Position numbers and translations under genes: made by a program. Under the pieces are notes generated by a model. It had not been told where the DNA came from. It saw only the letters and a list, made by a program, of their open reading frames with translations, and did no database searches. From Microbacterium esteraromaticum (GTDB taxonomy: Bacteria > Actinomycetota > Actinomycetes > Actinomycetales > Microbacteriaceae): DNA of 64,000 bases. Every line of letters begins with the position of its first letter. Positions within the stretch are counted from its first letter, which is position 1. This document shows, piece by piece, positions 47,861 to 57,451 of this stretch. Location: NCBI RefSeq assembly GCF_028747645.1, contig NZ_CP118100.1, positions 1 through 64,000 on the forward strand, given 5' to 3'.

Positions 47861-48778
47861 ATGTTGCATGTTCTGTTGTCGGCTGCCGTCTTGGCAGGCG
47901 CCGCCGTGGCCGCTGGTGCGACCATGCACCGCACTGCTCGCTGGATCGACCGCGAGTTCCGCTATGGCCGAGTGCTTCGCACCGTCGTTGCGGCGATCGG
48001 CATCGCGCTCGCGACCAGCGCGATGGCCATCGTGCTCACCACCGGGCACGCGCACGATATCGCGGGCCTGTTCGCCTGCTGCGCCAGCCTGCTGCTCGTC
48101 GGTGTGCTGTTCATCGCGCCGTACCTGCGCCGAACGGTGTCGGTGACGCTGCGGCCGCGTCGCATCCTCGCGATCGGGGCGCACCCGGACGACCTGGAGC
48201 TCGCCTGCGGTGCGACCCTCGCGAAGCTCGTCGACCAGGGGCACGAGGTGCACACCGTCGTGATGAGCCACGGCGCGTCGGGCGGCGACGAGCACACGCG
48301 CGCATTGGAGGCGCGCAACGGGTCGCTGTACCTTCGAGCCACGACCGTCAATGTGCTCGACTTCGAGGACACCGCGTTGCGTGAGCACGAGCAGGGCATG
48401 ATCGCCGCGATCGAGCGTGCGATCCGCGACGTACGCCCGGATGTCGTGCTCACCCACTCGGCGCATGATCAGCACCAGGACCACCACGCCGTCCACCAGG
48501 CGACCATGCGCGCCGCGCGACAGTGCCCATCGATCCTCTGCTACGAGAGCCCGTCGGTGACCCGCTCGTTCTCGCCGGAGTTCTTCGTCGACGTCTCGAC
48601 CCACGTCGACGTCAAGGTGCGCGCCATTGAACTGCACCGCGACCAGCGGAACAAGCCATACATGACCGGCGCGCGTGCGCGCGCGACCGCCGCGTTCCGC
48701 GGGGGCCAGGCCAGGGTCGGCTTCGCCGAGGGGTTCGAGGTCGTGCGCCTCGAGGCGTCGGCGATCGGCGAATTCTGA
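47861..48778 (+). CDS. Membrane PIG-L-family N-acetylglucosamine deacetylase
   Basis: Zinc-dependent de-N-acetylase of the PIG-L/LmbE/MshB family. The 305-residue protein has three N-terminal membrane helices (about 2-21, 38-60, 64-88) and a C-terminal catalytic domain with AHPDDLE at 107-113 (zinc ligands and catalytic Asp) and HDQHQDHHAVH later. Arg-rich loops after helices 1 and 3 place the catalytic domain in the cytosol. ATG 47861 is preceded by GGGGGA. It is the first of four overlapping genes; TGATG joins it to the ATP-grasp gene. Confidence 0.88.
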   Translation: MLHVLLSAAVLAGAAVAAGATMHRTARWIDREFRYGRVLRTVVAAIGIALATSAMAIVLTTGHAHDIAGLFACCASLLLVGVLFIAPYLRRTVSVTLRPRRILAIGAHPDDLELACGATLAKLVDQGHEVHTVVMSHGASGGDEHTRALEARNGSLYLRATTVNVLDFEDTALREHEQGMIAAIERAIRDVRPDVVLTHSAHDQHQDHHAVHQATMRAARQCPSILCYESPSVTRSFSPEFFVDVSTHVDVKVRAIELHRDQRNKPYMTGARARATAAFRGGQARVGFAEGFEVVRLEASAIGEF

Positions 48779-49680
48779 TGCGCGTTCTGCTCACGGGCGT
48801 CGGAGGCCCTGCCGGGCGCTCGCTCGCCCGGCAGCTCTCAGCGCGCGGCCACTGGGTTGCCGGAACCGACCTGCGCGACACCGGTGCTGAGGTGGATGCG
48901 TTCCGTCGGGTGTGCGCCGTGTCGGACCCCGCGTACCTGCCGACCCTCCACGAACTCGTGGGGGAGTGGAGCGTGGATGCTGTCATCCCGAGCATCAGCG
49001 AGGAACTGCCCCTACTCGCCGGCCAGCACGCGCTCCTTCCGGTGCCGGTCCTGATCGGCTCGCCCGATGCCGTCGGGACGGCCGACGACAAGCTGCTCAC
49101 CGCGCAGCGATTGCAGCAAGCGGGGGTTCCCGTGCCGCGATTCGCCGGCCCCGCGGACTTCCCGTCTGCCGCGGACGCCGTGAGCGCCCTTGGGGGACCG
49201 GTGATCGTCAAGCCGCGCGTGGGGCGGGGAGGACGTGGGGTACGACTGCTCGACGTGTACGAATCCGCCGGGCCCATCGCCGAGGGCTACTGGGCCGATC
49301 TCGACGAGGGGAGCATCGTGCAGGAGTTCGCACCCGGCGCGGAGTACGCGCCGGTGCTCTTCCGCGACATCGACGGCGCGTTCCCGGTCTGCACGGTCCT
49401 GCGCAAGACGGCGTTGAAAGACGGCGCCGTCGGCAACGCGGTCTCGGTTGTGCGCGTCGAGGGCACAGAAGATGACGACGTGAGATCGGTCGCTCGCGCC
49501 GCCGCCGAAGCGCTTGATCTGCACGGTCCGATCGACATCGACGTGCGTCGCCGCGCGGACGGGATGCCGGTGGTGCTCGAGATCAACGCCCGCTTCGGAG
49601 CGAACAGCGCTCATGCCCCGGAGCTGCTCGATGCCGCGCTCGCGTCTCTGTCGGAACGTACCGCGGCCGCCCGCGTATGA
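48778..49680 (+). CDS. ATP-grasp ligase
   Basis: Predicted carboxylate-amine/thiol ligase. The 300-residue protein has a pre-ATP-grasp Rossmann-like domain (LLTGVGGPAGRSLARQL, about 1-95) and an ATP-grasp fold with GGPVIVKPRVGRGGRGVRL near 140-158 and EINARFGANSAHAPELL near 260-275 (metal ligands Glu/Asn). The layout is of the carbamoyl-phosphate-synthase-like group often found in polysaccharide loci. Because it sits between a deacetylase and a glycosyltransferase, it may attach an amino or other acid to a freed amine; this is inference. Confidence 0.85.
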   Translation: MRVLLTGVGGPAGRSLARQLSARGHWVAGTDLRDTGAEVDAFRRVCAVSDPAYLPTLHELVGEWSVDAVIPSISEELPLLAGQHALLPVPVLIGSPDAVGTADDKLLTAQRLQQAGVPVPRFAGPADFPSAADAVSALGGPVIVKPRVGRGGRGVRLLDVYESAGPIAEGYWADLDEGSIVQEFAPGAEYAPVLFRDIDGAFPVCTVLRKTALKDGAVGNAVSVVRVEGTEDDDVRSVARAAAEALDLHGPIDIDVRRRADGMPVVLEINARFGANSAHAPELLDAALASLSERTAAARV

Positions 49681-51014
49681 GTCTGATGCAGGTCGTTCAG
49701 ACCATTGCGATCCTGCTGTTCGCGGTGAGTGTGGTCAAACTCGTCTTCGTGCCGCTGGCGCTGTGGTTCGAGGCGCGTCTGCGCACGACCCCGTGGCGCC
49801 GTGCGCGCCTGAAAGCGGGGCCTGGCCCAGGAGTGCGCGGGTTCGCGGGAAGGTCCGCGCGACGGCGCAGCTCACGACACCTGCGGTACCTGGACGGCAC
49901 CACGGTGTCGGTCATCATCCCGGCGTACAACGAGGGCATCGTGCTGCGCAATTGCGTTGACTCGGTGATGCGCAGCGACTATCCGCATGTCGAGGTGATC
50001 ATCGTCAACGATGGCTCCACCGACGACACCGGCGACGTCATGGCAGACATCGTCCACCGGCATCCGAGCGTCCGCGCCATCCATCAGGCCAATGCGGGCA
50101 AGGGGGCCGCTCTCAACCGGGGGATCGCCGAGGCGAGCGGTGACGTGCTGCTGTTCGTCGACGCTGACGGCCTGTTCACGCCACGCACGATCGACTGGTT
50201 GCTGGTGGGGCTCTCATCACCGGACGTCGGCGCGGTCTGCGGCGACGATCGGCCGGCGAACCCCGACCGGCCGCTCACCCAGATGCTCTCGGTGATGAGC
50301 CACGTCGGTACCGGGCTGGTCCGCCGCGCCCTCTCGCTGCTGCACTGCCTACCGATCGTCTCGGGCAACATCGGTGCCTTCCGCGCATCGCTCGTGCGCG
50401 AGATCGGCGGTTTCCGCGAAGACACCATCGGCGAGGACCTCGAACTCACCTGGCGGGTGTACGCCGCGGGCTACCGCGTGGTCTTCCAGCCCCGCGCCAT
50501 CGTCTACGCCGAATCGCCCTCGACCATGCGCGGACTCTGGCGTCAGCGGGTGCGCTGGTCGCGCGGACTGCTGCAGACGACACGCATCCACTGGCGCCTG
50601 ATCGGCAATCCGAACCACGGGGTGTTCGGTAGCTTCCTGGCTCTGAACACCTTCGCGATGATCATCGCGCCCCCCTCACAGATGGTCGTGCTGATCGCGC
50701 TTGGCGGGGCCCTTCTACTCGAGCCACAGCCCGCCGCTCCCGAGGTGATGGCCGTGCTGTCGTGGCTAGGGGTCTTTCTCAGCCTGGCACTGGTGCTGCT
50801 CGCGATCGTGTTGAACGCGGCCTGGCGCGACCTGCGCTACCTGTGGACGCTGCCGTTCTGGCCGATCTACTCGATGGCGATGGGGCTGACCATGGTCACC
50901 GCGCTCGTGCAAGAGGTGCGCGGTGCCCCGGCCCGCTGGAACAAGCTGCAGCGCACCGGTGTGGTCACCGGCGGTGCGGTTGCGGGCATGGTCCCGGTCG
51001 GGAAAGCCGCCTGA
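49677..51014 (+). CDS. Processive family 2 glycosyltransferase (PgaC/IcaA-like)
   Basis: Membrane synthase that polymerises a beta-linked amino-sugar or similar glycan. The 445-residue protein has an N-terminal helix (about 8-32), a basic linker, a GT-A domain with VSVIIPAYNE (77-86), DxD-type VDAD (161-164), GEDLE (252-256) and QRVRW (290-294), then three C-terminal helices. The Q-x-x-R-W motif marks a processive beta-glycosyltransferase such as PgaC/IcaA, hyaluronan or cellulose synthases. It overlaps the ATP-grasp gene by 4 bp and the secreted protein gene at TGATG. Confidence 0.9.
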   Translation: MSLMQVVQTIAILLFAVSVVKLVFVPLALWFEARLRTTPWRRARLKAGPGPGVRGFAGRSARRRSSRHLRYLDGTTVSVIIPAYNEGIVLRNCVDSVMRSDYPHVEVIIVNDGSTDDTGDVMADIVHRHPSVRAIHQANAGKGAALNRGIAEASGDVLLFVDADGLFTPRTIDWLLVGLSSPDVGAVCGDDRPANPDRPLTQMLSVMSHVGTGLVRRALSLLHCLPIVSGNIGAFRASLVREIGGFREDTIGEDLELTWRVYAAGYRVVFQPRAIVYAESPSTMRGLWRQRVRWSRGLLQTTRIHWRLIGNPNHGVFGSFLALNTFAMIIAPPSQMVVLIALGGALLLEPQPAAPEVMAVLSWLGVFLSLALVLLAIVLNAAWRDLRYLWTLPFWPIYSMAMGLTMVTALVQEVRGAPARWNKLQRTGVVTGGAVAGMVPVGKAA

Positions 51015-52297
51015 TGCCAGAGGCGTCCCCGCTGCACTCCTGGCGTCGGTCTCTCCTCGGCACGCTGGCGCTCGTCGTTCTGGTGGGAGCCATCGCCGCC
51101 ACCGCCGTGCTCGCCACACGGGGTGCGCCCGCCGCGAGCCCGACGCCCGTGCCGTCGTCGCCATCGTCGGAGCCGGCACGCACCGCAGCGGCCGCGCCGA
51201 CACCGACGCCCGAGCCCATCACGACGACGTGCCCATCCGAGACGGCCCCGCCACCGGCATCCGACATTCCCGCCCACCGGGCGGTCAACTTCGGCGTCGA
51301 GGACCTCGTCGACGAACGCCCCGGCCACCTGGAGGCGCTCGCCGAGAGACTCGACCAGGTCGGCGCCAACACTGTCTCGATCTCGGTCGGGCGACTCGAC
51401 TGGATCGAGTTCCCCTGGGCCGGCAACGAACGCAACCAGTCGTCGGATGTCATCAAGACCGGTCGCGACTACGTCGGCGAAGCCGTGAACGTCTTCCGCT
51501 GCGCGCCGGACGGCACCAGCCGTACCGTCATCCTCGGCATCGACACGTTGTTCGGGCGCGACATCCAGCGCGGCACGGTACCGGCCGGGCAGACGGTGGG
51601 GGGATGGTCATCCGACCTATTCGCGAGCCTGAGCGCCTGGAAGAGCGATGAACTGAGCAGCCGCCTGATCGCGCTCGCCGAAGAGCTGGCAGTGCGCTAC
51701 CAGCCCGATGCCATCAACATCACCGAGCTCTTCTTCGACACCACCGTGTACGGGCCGGCCGATCTGGTCGACTTCCGCAGCGTCAGCGGGATGAACGACT
51801 GGCCGCGACGCGACGATGGCGGCGTCGACGCACATCACCCGGCGGTGACCGCATGGAAGACCGACGCCCTGACAGGGGTGCTCGCCCAGCTCGATCAGGT
51901 GCTCACCCCGCACGGTGTCGAACTGACCGCCGACGTGCGTGGCCCGCTCGACGTGCACACGCCCACGCGCGCCGACATCGGACAGGACTACCCCCGCATG
52001 CTCGAGCACGCCGATCGCCTGAACGTCTGGGACTTCCCCGGGGTCAACCAGTGGATCGGGGTGCTCGACGCGAATGACTACGCCTCCGTGCTGTTCGGTC
52101 CGGCTCCCGAGAGATACTCGCTCGAGATCGGGCTGTGGCTCGGCGGTGGCGCGATCTCGCCAGACGTGCTTCGCAAAGAACTGGCGGTGGCGAGCGACTT
52201 CGGCATCCGCTCCGTGTCGGTGACACCCGCTTCGTTGATGACCGATGCGCACTGGAACGTGCTGCAACAGGAATGGCGCGAGAAGGCCACCCCGTAG
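51014..52297 (+). CDS. Secreted TIM-barrel-like protein of the glycan cluster (PgaB hydrolase-like)
   Basis: The 427-residue protein has an N-terminal membrane anchor/signal (about 13-35), a Ser/Pro/Thr/Ala-rich spacer (about 36-80) and a large extracytoplasmic domain. The pattern HRAVNFGVEDLVDE...LAERLDQVGANTVSISVG, AINITELFFDT, and VTAWKTDALTGVLAQLDQVLTPHGVELTADVRG suggests a TIM-barrel glycosidase related to the hydrolase half of PgaB, which trims PNAG; I cannot assign catalytic residues. It is the last of the four coupled genes. Alternative: a glycan-binding or unrelated barrel protein. Confidence 0.65.
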   Translation: MPEASPLHSWRRSLLGTLALVVLVGAIAATAVLATRGAPAASPTPVPSSPSSEPARTAAAAPTPTPEPITTTCPSETAPPPASDIPAHRAVNFGVEDLVDERPGHLEALAERLDQVGANTVSISVGRLDWIEFPWAGNERNQSSDVIKTGRDYVGEAVNVFRCAPDGTSRTVILGIDTLFGRDIQRGTVPAGQTVGGWSSDLFASLSAWKSDELSSRLIALAEELAVRYQPDAINITELFFDTTVYGPADLVDFRSVSGMNDWPRRDDGGVDAHHPAVTAWKTDALTGVLAQLDQVLTPHGVELTADVRGPLDVHTPTRADIGQDYPRMLEHADRLNVWDFPGVNQWIGVLDANDYASVLFGPAPERYSLEIGLWLGGGAISPDVLRKELAVASDFGIRSVSVTPASLMTDAHWNVLQQEWREKATP

Positions 52298-52302
52298 ACT
52301 GA
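52297..52302 (+). promoter_or_regulatory. Candidate -10 box of the mrp operon
   Basis: TAGACT overlaps the stop of the preceding gene and gives a leader of about 48 nt; GAGGAG (52348-52352) precedes the mrpA ATG. Confidence 0.4.
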
Positions 52303-52356
52303 GAGGCGAAACCTCCCTCCGCGCCGGAAGGCCCCGACGACCCCGAGGAGCCGCTT

Positions 52357-55329
52357 ATGCTGTTGCTCCTTGCCGTGTTCCTCGCGGGAGCTCTGCTGCT
52401 CCCGTTCCTGGTGCGCTGGCTGGGAGCGCAGGCGTTCGTGCTCGGGGCCCTGGTGCCCGGCGCCGCCTTCGTGCATGCGCTCACGCAGACACCCGCCGTG
52501 CTGTCGTCCGAAACGGTGCCCTTCGAGTCGTACAGCTGGATCCCGCAGCTCGGGCTGAACCTCTCGATGCGGATGGACGTGCTCGGGTGGGTGATGACGC
52601 TCATCGTCACCGGTGTCGGCGCGCTCGTGCTGCTCTACTGCCGGTGGTACTTCCATGATGACGCCGCCGACGTCGGGCAGTTCGCCGGCGTGCTCCTCGG
52701 ATTCGCCGGAGCGATGTACGGACTGGTGCTCACCGATGACCTGATCGTCATGGTCATGTTCTGGGAGCTCACCAGCATCCTCTCGTATCTGCTCATCGGC
52801 CACTACCGGCGGCGCGCTTCGAGCCGGCGTGCTGCGCTGCAGGCACTGCTGGTGACCACTCTCGGCGGACTCGTGCTGTTCGTCGGTGCGATCCTCCTGG
52901 TCGTCGACACCGGTACCTCCAGCATTCGCGAGCTGATCGAGATCGCGCCCACCGGACCCCTCATCGACGCCGCCGTGGTGATGCTGCTGATCGGTGCGGT
53001 GAGCAAGTCCGCCCTCTTCCCGTTCCACTTCTGGTTGCCCGGTGCGATGGCCGCGCCGACCCCGGTCAGCGCATATCTGCATGCCGCCGCGATGGTGAAG
53101 GCCGGTATCTACCTCATCGCACGGTTCGCGCCCGTCTTCGCCCTCGCCGACCCCTGGCGACCGATCGTCATCGGCCTGGGCGTGTTCACCATGCTGCTCG
53201 GCGGTATCCAGGCGCTGCGCGAGACCGACCTCAAGCGCATCCTCGCGTTCGGCACCGTCAGTCAGCTGGGCTTCCTGTCGGTCGTGATCGGCTACGGCAC
53301 GCCGGCCGCCGCGCTGGCGGGCCTGGCCCTGGTGCTCGGACACGCCCTGTTCAAGTCAGCACTGTTCCTCATCGTCGGCATCATCGACCGGCAGCTCTCT
53401 ACACGCGACATCGACGAGCTGTCGGGCGTGGGTCGGCAAGCCCCGGTACTGGCGACAGCGGCATTCATCTCGGCCGCATCCATGATGGGCCTCGCCCCCA
53501 CGCTCGGCTTCGTCGCGAAGGAATCCGCGCTCACCGCACTGCTGGAAGACGCCGAGCACGGCTCGATCTGGGGGTGGGTCGCGCTCATCGGTGTCGTCAT
53601 CGGATCCATGCTGACCGCCGCATACAGTGCGCGATTCCTCTGGGGTGCATTCTGGCGCAAGAAGGACGCCACGGGCGCTTATATGCCTGACACGGAATGG
53701 CCAGATCCGCCGGTGGGCTTCCTGTCTGCCCCGATCATCCTGGCCGGCGTCACGGTCGCGGCAGGACTGGGCGCACCGACGGTCGACACCGCCCTGCAGG
53801 GGTACGCCATCACGGCGCTGCCTGCGGGTTCGGCGGCCTCGCCCGAACCCGGTCACCTGGCGCTCTGGCACGGGCTCGAACCGGCGCTCTTCCTGTCGCT
53901 CGGAGCGATCGCTGCCGGCATCGGACTGTTCATCCTCAGCATCCGATCCGGTTGGGACCGGCGGCGCAAGCTGCTTCGGTTCACGGCGGCCGACGCGTAC
54001 TACGCGGTCATGCGCGGCATCGACCGCGTCTCGGTCTTCACGACCGGACTCACTCAGCGCGGCTCGCTGCCTCTCTACGTCGGCACCATCTTCATCGTGC
54101 TGCTCGCCGCCGAGGCGACCGCACTCGTGGCCGCCGCCCCCGAACGGCTCGAACTGTCGGCGTGGCACACGCCGGCGCAGATCGTCGTCGCCCCCGTCAT
54201 GGCGATCGCCGGCGTGATCGCAGTGCGAGCGCGCAAGCGCTACACGGGCGTCGTGCTGGTCTCGGTCACCGGACTCGGCATGGTGGTGCTGTTCGCGACC
54301 AGCGGTGCGCCCGACCTCGCACTCACGCAGATCCTCGTCGAGACGGTGACGATGGTCACCTTCGCGCTGGTGCTGCGGCGGCTGCCAGCACGGATGGGAG
54401 AGCACAACGCCTCGGTGGGCAGGCTACCCAGAGCGGTGCTGGCCATCGGCGTCGGTGTCACGATGGCGTTCGTCGCGATCGTCGCGACCCAGGCACGCAT
54501 CTTCGAGCCGATCTCGACCGATTTCAGCGACCTCGCGTACAACCTCGGGCACGGCAAGAACGTCGTCAACGTCGCACTGGTCGACCTGCGCGGGTGGGAC
54601 ACCATGGGTGAGCTCAGCGTACTCGTGCTGGCGGCCACCGGAGTGGCATCCCTCGTCTTCGTCTCGCATCGCGCCGACCTGCTCTCGGCCACACGCGACC
54701 TCCCGGCGACCGGCCGCCGTCGCCGGGAACGACGCCCCCTGGTCGAGACCGATCAGGGACTGCGGTTCCAGACCTCCGAGAACCAGGGTGCGCCGCGCGC
54801 CTGGCTGGTCAGCGGGCAGCAGATCAAAGCCGAAGACCGTTCGATCCTGCTCGAAGTGATCGTGCGGGTGCTGTTCCACACCATCATCGTGGTGTCGATC
54901 TACCTGCTGTTCGCCGGGCACAACCTGCCGGGCGGCGGCTTCGCCGGTGGCCTCGTGGCCGGCATGGCCATGGTGATGCGCTACATCGCCGGAGGGCGCT
55001 GGGAACTCGGCGCAGCCGCGCCGACCGACGCCGGGCGCCTGCTCGGAGCCGGCCTCGCCCTCGCCGTCGGCGCAGCCCTGATGCCACTCTTCTTCGGCAT
55101 GGCACCCCTGCAGAGCGCGGTGTGGGAATGGGAGGTTCCCGTTCTCGGTCATCTCGAGCTCGTGTCGTCGACGATCTTCGACATCGGCGTCTACCTGGTC
55201 GTGATCGGCCTGGTGCTCGACGTGCTACGCAGCCTCGGTGCCGAGGTCGACCGGCAGACCGCCCAGCTGCGGCATCCCGAGCGCGAGTTCACGGCGGCAC
55301 CACCGCGCACCGGGGGGAGAAGCAGCTGA
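52357..55329 (+). CDS. mrpA: Na+/H+ antiporter subunit MrpA fused with MrpB
   Basis: Largest subunit of the Mrp-type multisubunit cation/proton antiporter, homologous to complex I NuoL. The 990-residue protein has about 20 helices; the NuoL-like part includes MFWELTSILSYLLIGHYRRR, SKSALFPFHFWLPGAMAAPTPVSAYLHAAAMVKAG and LFKSALFLIVGI. After residue about 820 it has a MnhB-like part (GHNLPGGGFAGGLVAG, FDIGVYLVVIGLVLDVL), so MrpB is fused at the C terminus and no separate mrpB exists. It starts the operon mrpA(B)CDEFG. Confidence 0.96.
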   Translation: MLLLLAVFLAGALLLPFLVRWLGAQAFVLGALVPGAAFVHALTQTPAVLSSETVPFESYSWIPQLGLNLSMRMDVLGWVMTLIVTGVGALVLLYCRWYFHDDAADVGQFAGVLLGFAGAMYGLVLTDDLIVMVMFWELTSILSYLLIGHYRRRASSRRAALQALLVTTLGGLVLFVGAILLVVDTGTSSIRELIEIAPTGPLIDAAVVMLLIGAVSKSALFPFHFWLPGAMAAPTPVSAYLHAAAMVKAGIYLIARFAPVFALADPWRPIVIGLGVFTMLLGGIQALRETDLKRILAFGTVSQLGFLSVVIGYGTPAAALAGLALVLGHALFKSALFLIVGIIDRQLSTRDIDELSGVGRQAPVLATAAFISAASMMGLAPTLGFVAKESALTALLEDAEHGSIWGWVALIGVVIGSMLTAAYSARFLWGAFWRKKDATGAYMPDTEWPDPPVGFLSAPIILAGVTVAAGLGAPTVDTALQGYAITALPAGSAASPEPGHLALWHGLEPALFLSLGAIAAGIGLFILSIRSGWDRRRKLLRFTAADAYYAVMRGIDRVSVFTTGLTQRGSLPLYVGTIFIVLLAAEATALVAAAPERLELSAWHTPAQIVVAPVMAIAGVIAVRARKRYTGVVLVSVTGLGMVVLFATSGAPDLALTQILVETVTMVTFALVLRRLPARMGEHNASVGRLPRAVLAIGVGVTMAFVAIVATQARIFEPISTDFSDLAYNLGHGKNVVNVALVDLRGWDTMGELSVLVLAATGVASLVFVSHRADLLSATRDLPATGRRRRERRPLVETDQGLRFQTSENQGAPRAWLVSGQQIKAEDRSILLEVIVRVLFHTIIVVSIYLLFAGHNLPGGGFAGGLVAGMAMVMRYIAGGRWELGAAAPTDAGRLLGAGLALAVGAALMPLFFGMAPLQSAVWEWEVPVLGHLELVSSTIFDIGVYLVVIGLVLDVLRSLGAEVDRQTAQLRHPEREFTAAPPRTGGRSS

Positions 55330-55889
55330 TGGATGTGTCGCTCACCCTCATCGTCATCATGGCCGTGCTGTTCGCCGCCGGTGTCTACGCGATGCTCGAA
55401 CGCAGCCTCACCCGCGTGCTGATCGGCTTCCTGCTGCTCGGCAACGCGACCAATCTGCTGCTGCTGATCGTCATGGGGGTGCCGGGAAGCGCGCCGTTCT
55501 ACGGTGCGGAAGGACCGGTCAGCGACCCGCTGCCGCAGGCGTTGACGCTGACCGCGATCGTCATCACGTTCGCCGTCTCGGCGTTCCTGCTCGCCCTGAT
55601 CTACCGCTCGTGGCAACTCGGACAGGCCGACACGGTCGAGGACGACGAGGTCGACATCGCGCTCCGCGAGCGCACGGATGCCGAAGAGGAGCTGTTCGAC
55701 GATGAAGCGGAGACCGGCGACGACGACGCCACCACCGACTTCGTCGATGTCGTCACCTCGCCCATCACCGTGCTGAACATGCGCGATCACCCGTCGATTC
55801 GGGACGACGCCCCGATCGACACACCCATGGCTCCGCGGGCATCCGACGCCCCACGCGGGGCATCCGACGAACGGGAGCCGAACGCATGA
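55329..55889 (+). CDS. mrpC: Na+/H+ antiporter subunit MrpC with long acidic tail
   Basis: NuoK homologue of the Mrp complex. Residues 1-95 hold three helices of normal MrpC (RVLIGFLLLGNATNLLLL, DPLPQALTLTAIVI). From about residue 96 to 186 there is a hydrophilic extension with a strongly acidic stretch (EDDEVDIALRE, EEELFDDEAETGDDDA) and then a Pro/Arg/Ala tail; standard MrpC ends near 110-120. ATG 55329 lies in TGATG overlap with mrpA. The tail may be a regulatory or assembly element. Confidence 0.93.
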   Translation: MDVSLTLIVIMAVLFAAGVYAMLERSLTRVLIGFLLLGNATNLLLLIVMGVPGSAPFYGAEGPVSDPLPQALTLTAIVITFAVSAFLLALIYRSWQLGQADTVEDDEVDIALRERTDAEEELFDDEAETGDDDATTDFVDVVTSPITVLNMRDHPSIRDDAPIDTPMAPRASDAPRGASDEREPNA

Positions 55890-57451
55890 GCGCACTCGTC
55901 CCCCTCATCGTGATGCTGCCGCTGCTGGGCGCGGCTGTCGCGCTCATCTTCGGCCGCAATCCGCGCCTGCAGATCATCGTGACGACGGGCACACTCGCGG
56001 CGGTGTCGATCATCGCCGCTGTGCTGTTGGCCGCCGTGCATGCCGCCGACCAACCCTTTGCTGTGTCGGTCGGGGGATGGCCCGTGCCGTTCGGCATCAT
56101 CCTGTACGTCGACCGGTTCGCGGCCCTGCTCGTGCTCGTCTCGAGCATCGTGCTGCTGGCGGTGCTGTTGTTCTCGATCGGTCAGGGATCTGCCGACGGC
56201 GACGGCGAGACGCCGATCTCGATCTTCAACCCGACGTACCTCATCCTCGCCGCCGGCATCTTCGATGCATTCATCGCCGGCGACCTGTTCAACCTCTACG
56301 TCGGCTTCGAGATCCTGCTCGTGGCGTCGTACGTGCTGATCACCCTGGGCAGCACCGAGTCGCGCATCCGCACCGGAGCGGTGTACATCGTCGTGTCGCT
56401 CGTGTCATCGATCCTGTTCCTGGCCGCGATCGCGATGATCTACGGAGCCGTCGGCACAGTCAACATGGCGCAGATCGCCGAACGGGTCGCCCAACTGCCG
56501 CAGGAGACGCAGCTGGTGCTGCATCTGCTGCTGCTGGTGGCCTTCGGAATCAAGGCGGCCGTGTTCCCCGTGTCGTTCTGGCTCCCCGACTCGTATCCCA
56601 CCGCGCCCGCACCGGTCACAGCGGTGTTCGCCGGGTTGCTGACCAAGGTCGGTGTCTACGCGCTGATCCGCACAGAGACGCAGCTGTTCGCATCGAACAG
56701 CGTCGATGATCTGCTGATGATCGTGGCGCTGGCGACGATGATCGTCGGGGTGCTCGGCGCGGTCGCGCAGGCCGAGCTGAAGCGCATCCTGTCGTTCACG
56801 CTCGTCAGCCACGTGGGCTACATGATCTTCGGCCTCGCGATCGCCACCGAGGCGGCCATCGGGGCGACCGTCTACTACATCGTTCACCACATCGTCGTGC
56901 AGACGACGCTGTTCCTCGCGGTCGGCCTGATCGAACGCCAGGCGGGCAGCACCTCGATCCTGAGAGTCAGCGGCCTGATGAAGGCCGCACCATTGCTGGC
57001 CGTGCTGTACTTCGTACCCGCCATCAACCTCGGAGGCCTGCCCCCGTTCTCGGGATTCATCGGCAAGATCGGACTCTTCGAGGCCGCGGCCTCGGTGGGA
57101 ACGCCGCTGATGATCGTCCTGATCTTCGGGGGCATCCTGACCTCGCTCCTCACCCTCTACGCGCTGATGCGGGCGTGGAACCTGGCGTTCTGGCGCGAGG
57201 ACGAAGAGGGCGCCGAGATCGCCACCTCTACCGGGCGTCTGGCGCACCTCGGGAACGCGCCGGCGGCGGATGTCCAACAGGAGACGCGTGCCATCCCCGC
57301 GATCATGAAGATCGCGACCGGCGGCATGGTCGCGGTGACGCTCGCGCTGACCGTGTTCGCCGGACCGCTCTACGCTCTCTGCGACAGCATCGGTACCGGT
57401 CTGCTGCAGCCGGTCACGCTCACGCAGATCGATGAGGAGGCCGGTCGATGA
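55886..57451 (+). CDS. mrpD: Na+/H+ antiporter subunit MrpD
   Basis: NuoM/NuoN-like proton-transport subunit. The 521-residue protein has about 14 helices, with the central Lys/Glu-bearing helix segments GIKAAVFPVSFWLPDSYPTAPAPVTAVFAGLLTKVGVYALIR and SFTLVSHVGYMIFG. Its start overlaps mrpC's stop (ATGA), and its stop overlaps mrpE. Confidence 0.96.
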   Translation: MSALVPLIVMLPLLGAAVALIFGRNPRLQIIVTTGTLAAVSIIAAVLLAAVHAADQPFAVSVGGWPVPFGIILYVDRFAALLVLVSSIVLLAVLLFSIGQGSADGDGETPISIFNPTYLILAAGIFDAFIAGDLFNLYVGFEILLVASYVLITLGSTESRIRTGAVYIVVSLVSSILFLAAIAMIYGAVGTVNMAQIAERVAQLPQETQLVLHLLLLVAFGIKAAVFPVSFWLPDSYPTAPAPVTAVFAGLLTKVGVYALIRTETQLFASNSVDDLLMIVALATMIVGVLGAVAQAELKRILSFTLVSHVGYMIFGLAIATEAAIGATVYYIVHHIVVQTTLFLAVGLIERQAGSTSILRVSGLMKAAPLLAVLYFVPAINLGGLPPFSGFIGKIGLFEAAASVGTPLMIVLIFGGILTSLLTLYALMRAWNLAFWREDEEGAEIATSTGRLAHLGNAPAADVQQETRAIPAIMKIATGGMVAVTLALTVFAGPLYALCDSIGTGLLQPVTLTQIDEEAGR

